Part shown: positions 28,225-35,620 of the stretch, piece after piece | Numbering within the stretch: position 1 is the stretch's first letter | Layout: the number at the start of each line of letters is the position of its first letter | DNA from: Streptomyces griseiscabiei | Lineage (GTDB): Bacteria; Actinomycetota; Actinomycetes; Streptomycetales; Streptomycetaceae | Direction: 5' to 3' | NCBI RefSeq assembly: GCF_020010925.1 | Contig: NZ_JAGJBZ010000003.1 | Coordinates: 620,001 to 684,000 of the forward strand | Length of the DNA: 64,000 nucleotides | Notes under the pieces: model-generated | Database searches by the model: none | Told to the model about the DNA's origin: nothing | The model's input: only the letters and a program-made list of their open reading frames with translations | Program-made: the position numbers and the translations under genes

Positions 28225-28941
28225 TCAGGCCTTGAGCTTGTAGCCGAAACCGCGGACCGTCTCGATCCGGTCCTGGCCGATCTTGGCGCGCAGCCGCTGC
28301 ACATGGACATCGACGACCCGGGTGTCGCCGCCCCAGCCGTAGTCCCACACGCGTTCGAGCAGCTTGTCGCGGGAGAGGACCGTGCCGGGGGCGGAGGAGA
28401 ACTCCAGCAGCAGACGCATCTCGGTCGGTGTCAGGGCCACCGGCTCCCCGGACTTCCGTACCTCCATACCCACGGTGTCGATCACCAGTTCGTCGAATGC
28501 GCCGAAGGTGAGCACCCCGCCGGTGCCCGCGGCCCCGGACTCCTCGGCCTTGGCGTCGCCGCCGCTCGCGTGGCCGAAGCGGCGCAGCACCGCGCGGATC
28601 CGGGCGACCAGGACGGCACCGTCGAACGGCTTGGTCACGTAGTCGTCGGCGCCCGCCTCCAGGCCCAGCACCACATCGATGGAGTCGGCGCGCGCCGAGA
28701 GCATGATCACGGGGACGGTCGACTCGTCACGGATACGGCGGCACAGGGAGACCCCGTCCAGGCCGGGGACCATGACGTCGAGGAGCGCGATGTCGGGCCG
28801 GTCCGCGCGGAACGCCTCCAGCCCCGACAGTCCGTCGGGCATGGCCGTGACCGCGAAACCGTCCCGCTCCAGAGCGAGTTGGGTGGCCTCGCGGATGACA
28901 TCGTCGTCCTCGACGAACAGGACATGGGTCTGCTCTGCCAT
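28225..28941 (-). CDS. cseB: Response regulator CseB
   Basis: 238-aa OmpR-type regulator. Receiver: FVEDDDVIREA, phospho-Asp in ALLDVMVPGLDG, Thr/Ser switch in IMLSARAD, Lys in YVTKPFDG. After a 20-residue Gly/Ala linker comes the winged helix (TPTEMRLLLEFSSAPGTVLSRDKLLERVWDY ending ETVRGFGYKLKA). In S. coelicolor CseB activates the sigE promoter. It lies between cseA and cseC in the canonical order; a 120-bp gap with a short GGTACGGGGC-type repeat separates it from cseA. Confidence 0.96.
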   Translation of the reverse strand: MAEQTHVLFVEDDDVIREATQLALERDGFAVTAMPDGLSGLEAFRADRPDIALLDVMVPGLDGVSLCRRIRDESTVPVIMLSARADSIDVVLGLEAGADDYVTKPFDGAVLVARIRAVLRRFGHASGGDAKAEESGAAGTGGVLTFGAFDELVIDTVGMEVRKSGEPVALTPTEMRLLLEFSSAPGTVLSRDKLLERVWDYGWGGDTRVVDVHVQRLRAKIGQDRIETVRGFGYKLKA

Positions 28942-28971
28942 CCGGTGATCTCGCTCGCTCTCGGTCGGGGT

Positions 28972-29022
28972 GGGCCGGTACGGGGCTGGTGCGGGGCGGT
29001 AGGGGGCTGGTACGGGGCGGTG
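28972..29022 (-). repeat. Degenerate GC repeat in the cseA-cseB gap
   Basis: Three copies of a G(G/C)GGTACGGGGC-(T/G)GG-like unit lie in tandem in the 120-bp gap between cseA and cseB. No start signal or terminator is recognised there. Confidence 0.5.
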
Positions 29023-29061
29023 AGGTGGGGCACCGGGTGGGGGTGGGGTGCGGGGTGGGCG

Positions 29062-29745
29062 TCAGCCCGTTCCCGGCGTCGCCGACTCCGCGCCGCCCAC
29101 CGCGGTGCTGTACTCGGTGCGCGTGCTGGCCCGCTCGGCGAAGGCGTCCTTGAGCCACCGATAGGTGGTCACTTCCTCGCTGGACGGATACGACGACGGG
29201 TCGCCATTCTCGTACAGCTGCCGGGTGACCAGCAGATCGCCCCGGTCGATCTCCGCGTAGACGGGCGGCTGTTCGGAGAGGAACACGCTCCGGTACCCGC
29301 CCTTCTCCGCGCGGTACACGTACGAGGCCACACCGACGGCGTCCGCGCACGTCATCACATTGACCACGAGGTCGTCGGACGCGCCCCCGGTCAGATCCCC
29401 GTACGTCACGTCCACCGGGTACTCGTCCGCCACGCACGGCCTGAGGTCGCTCTTGACCGCCTTGCTGACCTCCGGGTCCGCGCGGACCATCCGGACGATG
29501 TCGTCGACGCTCGGGTGATCGCCGTCCCCCTCGCCGTCGGCCGACGCGGAGGCGGACGGCGAGGCGGCACCCGCCGCGAGGGAGTCGCTGTCGGCGGGTC
29601 CCTCGTCGCGGGCGCCGGTGCCGCCCGTACCGCAGGCGGAGACGGAAAGACCGAGGGCGGCGAGCACGGCCACCGCCGTGATCACCGCCTTCGTGGCCCG
29701 CCCGGCCGCTCGGCCGGGGTCGGCCGTTGTGCTCAGGCCGCGCAA
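29062..29745 (-). CDS. cseA: Lipoprotein CseA, modulator of the SigE pathway
   Basis: 227 aa. Signal peptide with lipobox LSVSAC (Cys at about 38) followed by a disordered Ser/Ala/Asp-rich stretch and a folded domain rich in aromatic residues (YPVDVTYGDLTGGASDDLVVNVMTC). In S. coelicolor CseA is an extracytoplasmic lipoprotein and a negative influence on sigE expression. The likely start is TTG at 29745, behind AGGAG, overlapping the sigE stop by 13 bp. An 8-bp perfect hairpin (CCCGGCCG-CT-CGGCCGGG at 29701-29718) lies in the first codons and could underlie the strong termination known just after sigE. Confidence 0.92.
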   Translation of the reverse strand: MRGLSTTADPGRAAGRATKAVITAVAVLAALGLSVSACGTGGTGARDEGPADSDSLAAGAASPSASASADGEGDGDHPSVDDIVRMVRADPEVSKAVKSDLRPCVADEYPVDVTYGDLTGGASDDLVVNVMTCADAVGVASYVYRAEKGGYRSVFLSEQPPVYAEIDRGDLLVTRQLYENGDPSSYPSSEEVTTYRWLKDAFAERASTRTEYSTAVGGAESATPGTG

Positions 29746-30284
29746 CGCTCCTGCTCCTCGCTCGCTTCGAGCGCACGGGCGGCGCGCTCATCGATGTCCC
29801 GCGACTCCAGCTCCTCGCGGAGCCGGGCCAGCGCGCGGTGCAGCGTGCTCTTGACGGTGCCGGCCGACATACCGAGGGCGGCGGCCGTCTCCTCCGTGGA
29901 CATCTGCTCCCAGTGTCGCAGCACCACGACACTGCGCTGCTTGGGAGCCAGCACCTTCATGATGTCCATGAGGAGGGCGCGGTCCGCGTGCTGCTCGGTG
30001 GAGTCCTCGATGCAGGCGTCCGGGAGCTGCTCGGTCGGGACCTCCTCCAGCTTCCGGGCCCGCCACCACTCCGTCCGCGTGTTGATCATGACCCGGCGCA
30101 GATAGGCGTCGGCCAGGCGCTTGTCCGCGATGCCGTCCCAGCGGCCGTACGTCCGGGCCAGCGCCGTCTGCAGCAGATCCTGGGCGTCCACCGGGTCCGG
30201 CACGAGCCGGCGGGCGCTGCGCAGCAGCGCGTCCTGCCGGGTACGGACGTACTCCTCGAATTCGAGCACCTCGCCGTGCGCCAT
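29733..30284 (-). CDS. sigE: ECF sigma factor SigE
   Basis: 183 aa ECF sigma. Region 2 reads FEEYVRTRQDALLRSARRLVPDPVDAQDLLQTALARTYGRWDGI; region 4 reads LAPKQRSVVVLRHWEQMSTEETAAALGMSAGTVKSTLHRAL. In S. coelicolor it directs cell-envelope genes in response to wall antibiotics and, unusually, has no anti-sigma factor, being controlled at transcription by CseB/CseC. ATG 30284 is chosen: GGAGG lies 9 nt upstream, better than the TTG 6 bp earlier. cseA, cseB and cseC follow in the same direction. Confidence 0.96.
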   Translation of the reverse strand: MAHGEVLEFEEYVRTRQDALLRSARRLVPDPVDAQDLLQTALARTYGRWDGIADKRLADAYLRRVMINTRTEWWRARKLEEVPTEQLPDACIEDSTEQHADRALLMDIMKVLAPKQRSVVVLRHWEQMSTEETAAALGMSAGTVKSTLHRALARLREELESRDIDERAARALEASEEQERCAA

Positions 30285-30619
30285 GATCAACCGCCTCCGT
30301 TCCCCGTGTCCGACGCCCGCGCTCCCCGCGCTCCGCCGGTTGTCCGCCGTCTCGTGTGCTTCGTGTCGCTCGCCCCGCCGGATCCGCTGGTTCGTTTCGC
30401 GGGTTCCTGCGGTACGCCAATGAAGCTACGGAGGGGTTGTCACGGGGACGTCCGAAGCAGCCTGCGGAGAACGCTCGGCTGTCCGTCGGTTGTGTAACGG
30501 AAGTAGGAACGGGGTAAAACCAGCTGCCTTTTCAGGTGGCTATGAGGCGATTTACCCCGTCGGGCGGCAGTCGGGTCTGTGGTGCGGTGAGGGCTCGGCG
30601 ATGGGCTGGCTGTGTGCGG
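30285..30619 (-). promoter_or_regulatory. mutY-sigE spacer with a long stem-loop
   Basis: 335 bp with no gene. ACGGGGTAAA (30509-30518) and TTTACCCCGT (30551-30560) form an outer stem; the 32 nt inside form a second, imperfect stem (AGCTGCCT/AGGTGGCT). This may end mutY transcripts or shape sigE control. The CseB-dependent sigE promoter must lie in this region, but I cannot place its -10 and -35. Confidence 0.5.
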
Positions 30620-31537
30620 TCAGGTGAGGGGGAGACGGTAGAGACCACCCGCAAGGGGTTCCACCAGACCGTCGGAGACCAGGCCGTCGAGCGCGCGGGC
30701 GCGCTGCACCGGTTCGTCCCACACCCGGTCGAGAACCGCCTGCGGCACGGGCGCGACCGCCTCCCGCAGCACGGCGAGGAGCTTGCCGCGGACCTGACGG
30801 TCGGTACCGGCGTACGTCTGGCCGCGCCGCGCCGGACCCTCGTGCGCGGGCTTCCCGGCCAGCCGCCACGCGCACTGCCCGGCGATCGGGCAGCGCGCGC
30901 ACGTCTCGTTCTTCGCCGTGCACACCAGCGCGCCCAGCTCCATCGACGCGGCCGCCCACCGGGACGCCGTCCCGTCGTCCTCGGGCAGCAGGGCCCGGGC
31001 CAGCTTCCGCTCGGCCGCCGTGGTCGCGTTCGGCGGGTACTGGGTGCCGCTGACCGCGCGGGCGAAGACCCGCCGCACGTTCGTGTCGAGCACGGCGTGC
31101 CGCTGTCCGTACGCGAACGACGCCACCGCCGCGGCCGTGTACTCGCCGATCCCCGGCAGCGCGAGCAGCTGCGCGTGCTCCCGGGGTACGTCTCCGCCGT
31201 GCCGTTCCGTTATGGCCACCGCCGCGCCGTGCAGCCGTAGCGCGCGACGTGGGTAACCGAGGCGGCCCCAGGCGCGCACCGCCTCGCCCGGTGGTTCCTT
31301 CGCGAGGTCCGCGGGGCGGGGCCAGCGGGCCAACCACTGTTCGTAGACGGGCAGTACGCGGTTGACCGGGGTCTGCTGCAGCATGAACTCGCTGACCATC
31401 ACCCCCCATGGCCCGGCCTCCGGCCGCCGCCAGGGCAGGTCACGGGCGTGCGTCTCGAACCAGGAGATCACCGGGGTGTGCAGTGCGGTCGGGGTGACGT
31501 CGGTGGGGCTGCTCTGAGGCTTCGTGGGTGCAGTCAT
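30620..31537 (-). CDS. mutY: A/G-specific adenine DNA glycosylase MutY
   Basis: 305 aa. Removes adenine mispaired with 8-oxoguanine. Catalytic core: RDLPWRRPEAGPWGVMVSEFMLQQTPV with the general-acid Glu, the helix-hairpin-helix LPGIGEYTAAAVASFAYG followed by the catalytic Asp in AVLDTNVRRVF, and the 4Fe-4S ligands in the C-x6-C-x2-C-x5-C pattern (CTAKNETCARCPIAGQC). The C-terminal NUDIX-like 8-oxoG domain of longer MutY proteins is reduced. The ATG at 31537 follows a dispersed palindrome, which separates it from the next gene. Confidence 0.94.
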   Translation of the reverse strand: MTAPTKPQSSPTDVTPTALHTPVISWFETHARDLPWRRPEAGPWGVMVSEFMLQQTPVNRVLPVYEQWLARWPRPADLAKEPPGEAVRAWGRLGYPRRALRLHGAAVAITERHGGDVPREHAQLLALPGIGEYTAAAVASFAYGQRHAVLDTNVRRVFARAVSGTQYPPNATTAAERKLARALLPEDDGTASRWAAASMELGALVCTAKNETCARCPIAGQCAWRLAGKPAHEGPARRGQTYAGTDRQVRGKLLAVLREAVAPVPQAVLDRVWDEPVQRARALDGLVSDGLVEPLAGGLYRLPLT

Positions 31538-31605
31538 GGCACGGTCGATCCTGCCATGTGGGTTCTGGTGGGGGCGGCTTCTGGCGGGGGGTGTCTGGGG
31601 TGCGT

Positions 31606-31775
31606 TGCCGGGTGCGGGTGCGTGGGGCTTCTCGCGCAGTTCCCCGCGCCGCTGAAAGACACAGGCCCCCGCGAGCCTGAAAGACCACGGGGCCGCGGGC
31701 CTGAAAAGCACGGGGCGCAGCCCCGGCTTTTCAGGGGCGCGGGGAACTGCGCGAGAAGCCCCACCGGAGCCGCAG
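31606..31775. repeat. Dispersed imperfect palindrome, copy 3
   Basis: GTGGGGCTTCTCGCGCAGTT on the left pairs with AACTGCGCGAGAAGCCCCAC on the right. Between them lie three inner hairpins, including CTGAAAAGCACGGGGCGCAG with CCGGCTTTTCAG. The left flank GTGTCTGGGGTGCGTTGCCG is shared with copy 1, so the repeated unit is longer than the palindrome alone. Confidence 0.88.
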
Positions 31776-31818
31776 ACGCCGACGCACCCGAAAACCCACC
31801 CCCTTCCGCGCCCCCCGC

Positions 31819-32874
31819 TCAGCCAGCCGCGCGCCACCCCAGTTCAGGCCCCAGCTTCGTCGCGATGTCCGTCAGGATCTGTACGTAGTCCTCATGATCG
31901 AAGGTGAACGGCAACGCGAACGCGACCTCGTCGATCTCGCGGAACGCGACGTGCGCGTGCAGCTGTTCGGCGATCTCCGCGGACGTACCCACCAGGTCGG
32001 GCGCGAAGAGCAGCCGCCCCGGCCCCTGCGGCGCCGCGGTCCGCGGCAGCCGCCGCGCCGCGTACGCCTCGTACTTGGCGCGCTGCTCCGCCGTCGCCGA
32101 GTCGGTCGGGATGACGACCAGCCCCTGTGAGACCCGGGCCCGCTCCCCGTCGGGGTGGTGCGCCCGGAACTCCCGCAGGTGGGAGAGCTGGACCCCCGCG
32201 AAGTCCACGGCGACGCCGTCGCCCTCCGCCTTCACCACGCTGCTGGTCAGGAAGTTCATACCGTTCTGGCCGGCCCACCGCGCCGACCGCAGGCTGCCGC
32301 CGCCGTACCACATACGGGCGCCCAGCCCGGGGGAATACGGCTGCACCCGGTCGGAGAACACCTCGAAGCCCTCGGTGCCGCTGAAGTCGGTGGCCGCCTC
32401 GCCCCGGACGAAGCCGAGCAGCCGCCCGACCCGTTCGAAGCCGAAGTCCTCCGCGTCGGCGGTGTCCGGGTAGAGCGCCGCCCTGACGGTGTCGTAGTGC
32501 ATCGGCGGCCCGACGCTGACCCCCGGGTTGAGCCGGCCGCCGGAGAGGAGGTCGACCGTGGCCAGGTCCTCGGCGAGCCGCAGCGGGTTCTCCCAGCCCA
32601 ACGGGATGACGGCGGTGCCCAGTTCGATACGGCTCGTGCGCTGTGAGGCCGCCGCCAGGACCGCGACGGGGGAGGAGATGCCGTACTGCAGATGACGGTG
32701 GCGCAGCCAGGCGCTGTCGAAGCCGAGGCGCTCGCCGAGTTCGATGATCTCCAGCGTCGACTCGTGGCCCCGGCGCGGGTCGGCCTCGTCGAACAGTCCG
32801 ATGGTCAGAAACCCGAGCCTCCGCAAGGGCCTCGGCCCGGGTGCGGTGGTGTCGGGCTCCGCGGATCCGTCCAT
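31819..32874 (-). CDS. LLM-class flavin-dependent oxidoreductase
   Basis: 351 aa, bacterial-luciferase-like TIM barrel using FMN (or F420). Family blocks: RLGFLTIGLFDEAD at the first strand, LGFDSAWLRHRHL, TSRIELGTAVIPLGWENPLRLAEDLATVDLLSGGRLNPGVSVG and GARMWYGGGSLRSARWAGQNGMNFLTS. The substrate cannot be deduced. The ATG (MDGSAEP) is supported by GGAG at 8-9 nt. It stands alone between a palindromic repeat and a divergent gene whose start is 332 bp away. Confidence 0.9.
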   Translation of the reverse strand: MDGSAEPDTTAPGPRPLRRLGFLTIGLFDEADPRRGHESTLEIIELGERLGFDSAWLRHRHLQYGISSPVAVLAAASQRTSRIELGTAVIPLGWENPLRLAEDLATVDLLSGGRLNPGVSVGPPMHYDTVRAALYPDTADAEDFGFERVGRLLGFVRGEAATDFSGTEGFEVFSDRVQPYSPGLGARMWYGGGSLRSARWAGQNGMNFLTSSVVKAEGDGVAVDFAGVQLSHLREFRAHHPDGERARVSQGLVVIPTDSATAEQRAKYEAYAARRLPRTAAPQGPGRLLFAPDLVGTSAEIAEQLHAHVAFREIDEVAFALPFTFDHEDYVQILTDIATKLGPELGWRAAG

Positions 32875-33206
32875 CGTCTTCTCCAAGTCCTCCGGCCTGC
32901 TTCGGTGGTGGGGACGATTGTGGCAGGTGGGGTGGGAGGGAGAGACGGCGAGTATGTCCGGCCGGGGGTGGGCCACGTGCTCGTGTTCCCCGAACGGATG
33001 TGTGGAGCGGGGGAGTTGGCGCGGGGCACGTCGCCCTGTTCCGGTCACGGACCGTGCTCGTACGGCCTCTTCGATCACGTACCGCGATCATGGGGCGCCC
33101 GGCCGAGGCGATGAGGGCGACGACCGGAATGATGATCCGGAAAAGTTGCGGTTTCGGGCGGCGGGTGGGGCCGGACAAGTGCCGGATCTCTCGTACAGTT
33201 TGCGCC
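32875..33206. other. 332-bp divergent spacer
   Basis: Nothing gene-like is convincing here; open frames are antisense extensions. The right end holds the -10 element TACAGT (33194-33199) for the gene at 33207. I see no clear promoter for the oxidoreductase. Confidence 0.5.
33194..33199 (+). promoter_or_regulatory. -10 element TACAGT, leaderless start
   Basis: TACAGT ends 7 nt before the GTG at 33207; sequence before it is comparatively AT-rich (CTCGTACAGTTTG). Confidence 0.5.
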
Positions 33207-34034
33207 GTGGGATCTCTGCGCAATCCGATCGGGCCGCTTCCCTCCACCATCTACTGGCGACGGAGGGCCATTCTGCTGACCGTGCTCGGTCTGCTCGCGA
33301 TTCTGATCGTGTGGGTCGTCGTCGGCGGTGGCGGGAACGGTGACAACAACGCCGGCGGGTCCGACGGCAAGAATCCCGCGCCCTCGATCACTCCCGGGCC
33401 GTCCGGGTCCGGGCCCGCGATCAGTCAAGCGCCGGGCGGGCGGGACGAGTCGGGCGACGAGTCGAGCGCGGGCGGCGACAGCGCGGGGTCCGGCTCGGGG
33501 TCGAGTTCCGGCTCCGGGGGCGGGTCCGAGGGCGCCGATGGTGGGTCCGGTGCCGCCGGTGGTGGCACGTCGGACGACGGCGGCAAGAACGGGAGCAGTT
33601 CCGGTGAGCAGGTGCCGGCGGGGTCGAGCCTGCCCAACTGCACCGCCGGGGCCGTGAAGTTGACCGTGCGCAGTGTGCGCAACGCCTACGAGCCCGGGGT
33701 GAACCCCACGTTCGAACTCATCGCGCGCAACTCCTCCGGCGGGGACTGCAAGCTTGATCTCGGGCCGGACAACACGGTGGTGACGATCACGGCGGCCGAC
33801 GGGGACGACGCGTTCTGGGCGTCCGACGACTGCCACGAGACCGCGGGGAGTCTGCTGTTCCGGGTGCCGGCCGGGGACCGGGTCACCTACACCGTGGAGT
33901 GGAACCGGGACGCGAGTGCGCCCAACTGCGCTACACCCGCCGCGGGTTCGGCTGTCGCCGGGACGTATCTCCTGGAGGCGAAGGCGCCGGGGCTGGCTGT
34001 GGCCCGGACGTCGTTCGTGCTGGAGAAGGACTGA
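33207..34034 (+). CDS. Membrane-anchored protein with Gly/Ser linker and exported domain
   Basis: 275 aa, function unknown. A short cytoplasmic N-terminus, one helix (AILLTVLGLLAILIVWVVV, about residues 23-41), then about 110 residues of Gly/Ser/Asp low complexity (a wall-spanning linker), and a folded C-terminal domain from about residue 150 with four cysteines (LPNCTAG, GGDCKLDL, SDDCHET, APNCATP) that probably form two disulphides. VRNAYEPGVNPTFELIARN and a final beta-rich stretch suggest an immunoglobulin-like sandwich. GTG start after a -10 element. The spacer downstream carries a partial palindrome and then the mobile-element array. Confidence 0.8.
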   Translation: MGSLRNPIGPLPSTIYWRRRAILLTVLGLLAILIVWVVVGGGGNGDNNAGGSDGKNPAPSITPGPSGSGPAISQAPGGRDESGDESSAGGDSAGSGSGSSSGSGGGSEGADGGSGAAGGGTSDDGGKNGSSSGEQVPAGSSLPNCTAGAVKLTVRSVRNAYEPGVNPTFELIARNSSGGDCKLDLGPDNTVVTITAADGDDAFWASDDCHETAGSLLFRVPAGDRVTYTVEWNRDASAPNCATPAAGSAVAGTYLLEAKAPGLAVARTSFVLEKD

Positions 34035-34130
34035 CGGGGCGGGTTCGCGTGGGGCGTTTCCTCGCCCCCGCCGCCCCTGCCCGTCCCATCCCCTCAAGGG
34101 GCTGCGCCCCTTTGCCCCCCCCAGGCGTCC

Positions 34131-34178
34131 GTCCGGTGGGGCTTCTCGCGCCGTTCCCCGCACCCCTGGAAGGGCCTG
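34131..34178. repeat. Partial copy of the dispersed palindrome
   Basis: Only the left arm is present (CCGGTGGGGCTTCTCGCGCC with a G-to-C change, then GTTCCCCGCACCCCTGGAAG). The right arm is missing; sequence 15 bp further on is the first CTAG of the mobile array, so the loss may be connected with insertion there. Confidence 0.65.
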
Positions 34179-34196
34179 CGGCCCGTTCGGGGCTAG

Positions 34197-34367
34197 GGCC
34201 TGTCTTCAAATTCCCGTCGTCGCCCGAAGGGCGGCCCCGCGGCGTCAGGTGCGTGCTCTTGGCGTGCCGGGCCCTGACCCGCGTACTGGACGTACTCGGG
34301 TCAGGGCCCGGTGCGGCGAGAGTGCGTGCATGGCGTCGCGGGGCAGGCGGGAATTTGAAGACAGGCC
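34197..34367. mobile_element. MITE-like element A (171 bp, CTAG-flanked)
   Basis: Perfect 20-bp terminal inverted repeats (GGCCTGTCTTCAAATTCCCG at 34197-34216 and its complement at 34348-34367) are bordered on both sides by CTAG (34193-34196 and 34368-34371). No coding capacity. The interior is also nearly palindromic: CCGGGCCCTGACCCG (34267-34281) pairs exactly with 34297-34311. Termini starting GG and a CTAG duplication suggest mobilisation by an IS5-type transposase, which is inference. Confidence 0.8.
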
Positions 34368-34372
34368 CTAGG

Positions 34373-35424
34373 TGTATTGAGCATGAGCGTTGTTGACACT
34401 GGCGGGTCTTGAACATGGCGAAGACCTCCGATGTGGTGGAGCTGTCTAGGAACACACCGCACGGAGGTCTTCGTGTCCCACCGTAATGCCCGGCTGACCG
34501 TTCACGGCAGGCGGCTGCTCGTCGAACGTGTCCGCTCGGGCCGTCCCGTGGCGCACGTGGCCGCAGAGATGGGCATCTCACGCGCCACGGCCCACAAGTG
34601 GATCCGCCGCTGGCGCTGTGAAGGCGAGGCCGGGCTTCTTGACCGTTCGAGCAGGCCGCATCGGACGCCGCACCGCACCCCGGCGACGGCGGAGGACCGG
34701 GTGTGCCGGCTGCGGCGGGAGCGCAAGCCCGGCCCGGCCCGCATCGGCCCGGTCCTGGGCCTGCCCACCTCCACCGTGCACCGGATCCTGACCCGCCACG
34801 GCCTCAACCGCCTGGCCTGGCTGGACCGCCCCACCGGCGCCGTGATCCGCCGCTACGAACGCGACCGCCCCGGCGAACTGATCCACGTCGACGTCAAGAA
34901 GCTCGGCCGGATCCCCGACGGCGGCGGCCACAAGGTGCTGGGCCGCCGGGCGGGCCGGACCACGCGCAGCGGCATGGGCTTCGACTACGTCCACTCCGCC
35001 GTCGACGACCACACTCGCGTCGCCTACAGCGAGATCCACCCGGACGAGAAGGCCGACACCTGCGCCGCCTTCCTGCGCCGGGCCGCGGCCTTCTTCGCCG
35101 CATCGGGCATCGACCGCATCGAGCGGGTCCTGACCGACAACGCCTGGCCCTACCGCAAGAGCTTCGCCTGGCAGCAGGCGCTGGCCGACCTCGGCGCGAC
35201 CGGCAAGCTCACCCGCGCCTACCGGCCGCAGACCAACGGCAAGGTCGAACGCTTCAACCGCACCCTGCTCGACGAATGGGCCTACCTGCGGCCCTACACC
35301 AGCAACACCGAACGCGCCGACGCCCTGGCAGACTTCCTGCACACCTACAACCACCACCGCTGCCACACCGCACTCGGCGGCCAGCCACCCATCACCCGCG
35401 TCAACAACGCTGCGGCTCAATACA
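34373..35424 (+). mobile_element. IS481-like insertion sequence
   Basis: About 1052 bp. Terminal inverted repeats begin TGTATTGAGC and share AGCGTTGTTGAC further in (the left end reads TGTATTGAGCATGAGCG, the right-end complement TGTATTGAGCCGCAGCG). CCTAGG flanks both ends (34367-34372 and 35425-35430), fitting the NCTAGN target with 6-bp duplication known for IS481. One intact transposase occupies almost the whole element. The element sits exactly at the junction between MITE-like elements A and B. Confidence 0.87.
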
Positions 35425-35429
35425 CCTAG
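34473..35429 (+). CDS. IS481-family transposase
   Basis: 318 aa, apparently intact. N-terminal helix-turn-helix (VAAEMGISRATAHKWIRRW, about 25-50), a second HTH-like region (GLPTSTVHRILTRHGLNRL), then the integrase-fold core with the DDE triad: D in LIHVDVKKLGRI, D in RVLTDNAWPY and E in NGKVERFNRTLLDEWAY. GTG start with GGAGG 5 nt upstream. The TAG stop lies in the right-hand CCTAGG, so the last base or two of the stop codon are supplied by the target duplication rather than by the element. Codon use is as GC-rich as the host, suggesting transfer among actinobacteria. Confidence 0.95.
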   Translation: MSHRNARLTVHGRRLLVERVRSGRPVAHVAAEMGISRATAHKWIRRWRCEGEAGLLDRSSRPHRTPHRTPATAEDRVCRLRRERKPGPARIGPVLGLPTSTVHRILTRHGLNRLAWLDRPTGAVIRRYERDRPGELIHVDVKKLGRIPDGGGHKVLGRRAGRTTRSGMGFDYVHSAVDDHTRVAYSEIHPDEKADTCAAFLRRAAAFFAASGIDRIERVLTDNAWPYRKSFAWQQALADLGATGKLTRAYRPQTNGKVERFNRTLLDEWAYLRPYTSNTERADALADFLHTYNHHRCHTALGGQPPITRVNNAAAQYT

Positions 35430-35620
35430 GGCCTGTCTGATGGATCTCCGCGGCGTCGCGACGCCCGGCACGCACTCCCCCACTGCCTCAAGGGCGTGGG
35501 GGACCTCCAGCCGCACGGCGCGAAGGGCCAGGTGGCTCCGCCACAGGACCCTCCACGCCGCACGCCGAGCGCACGCACCGAACGCCGCTCCTTCTCCCAC
35601 GGAGATCCATCAGAAGGGCC
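35430..35620. mobile_element. MITE-like element B (191 bp, CTAG-flanked)
   Basis: Terminal inverted repeats of 21 bp with two mismatches: GGCCTGTCTGATGGATCTCC on the left against GGCCCTTCTGATGGATCTCC on the complement of the right. CTAG borders both sides (35426-35429 and 35621-35624). No coding capacity. The first eight bases of the left repeat equal those of element A. The right CTAG contains the stop codon of disA. Confidence 0.78.

Noticed and set aside
28972..29022. Separate promoter for cseB in the cseA-cseB gap
   Set aside because: The gap is a degenerate GC repeat with no recognisable -10/-35, so transcription from upstream is more likely.
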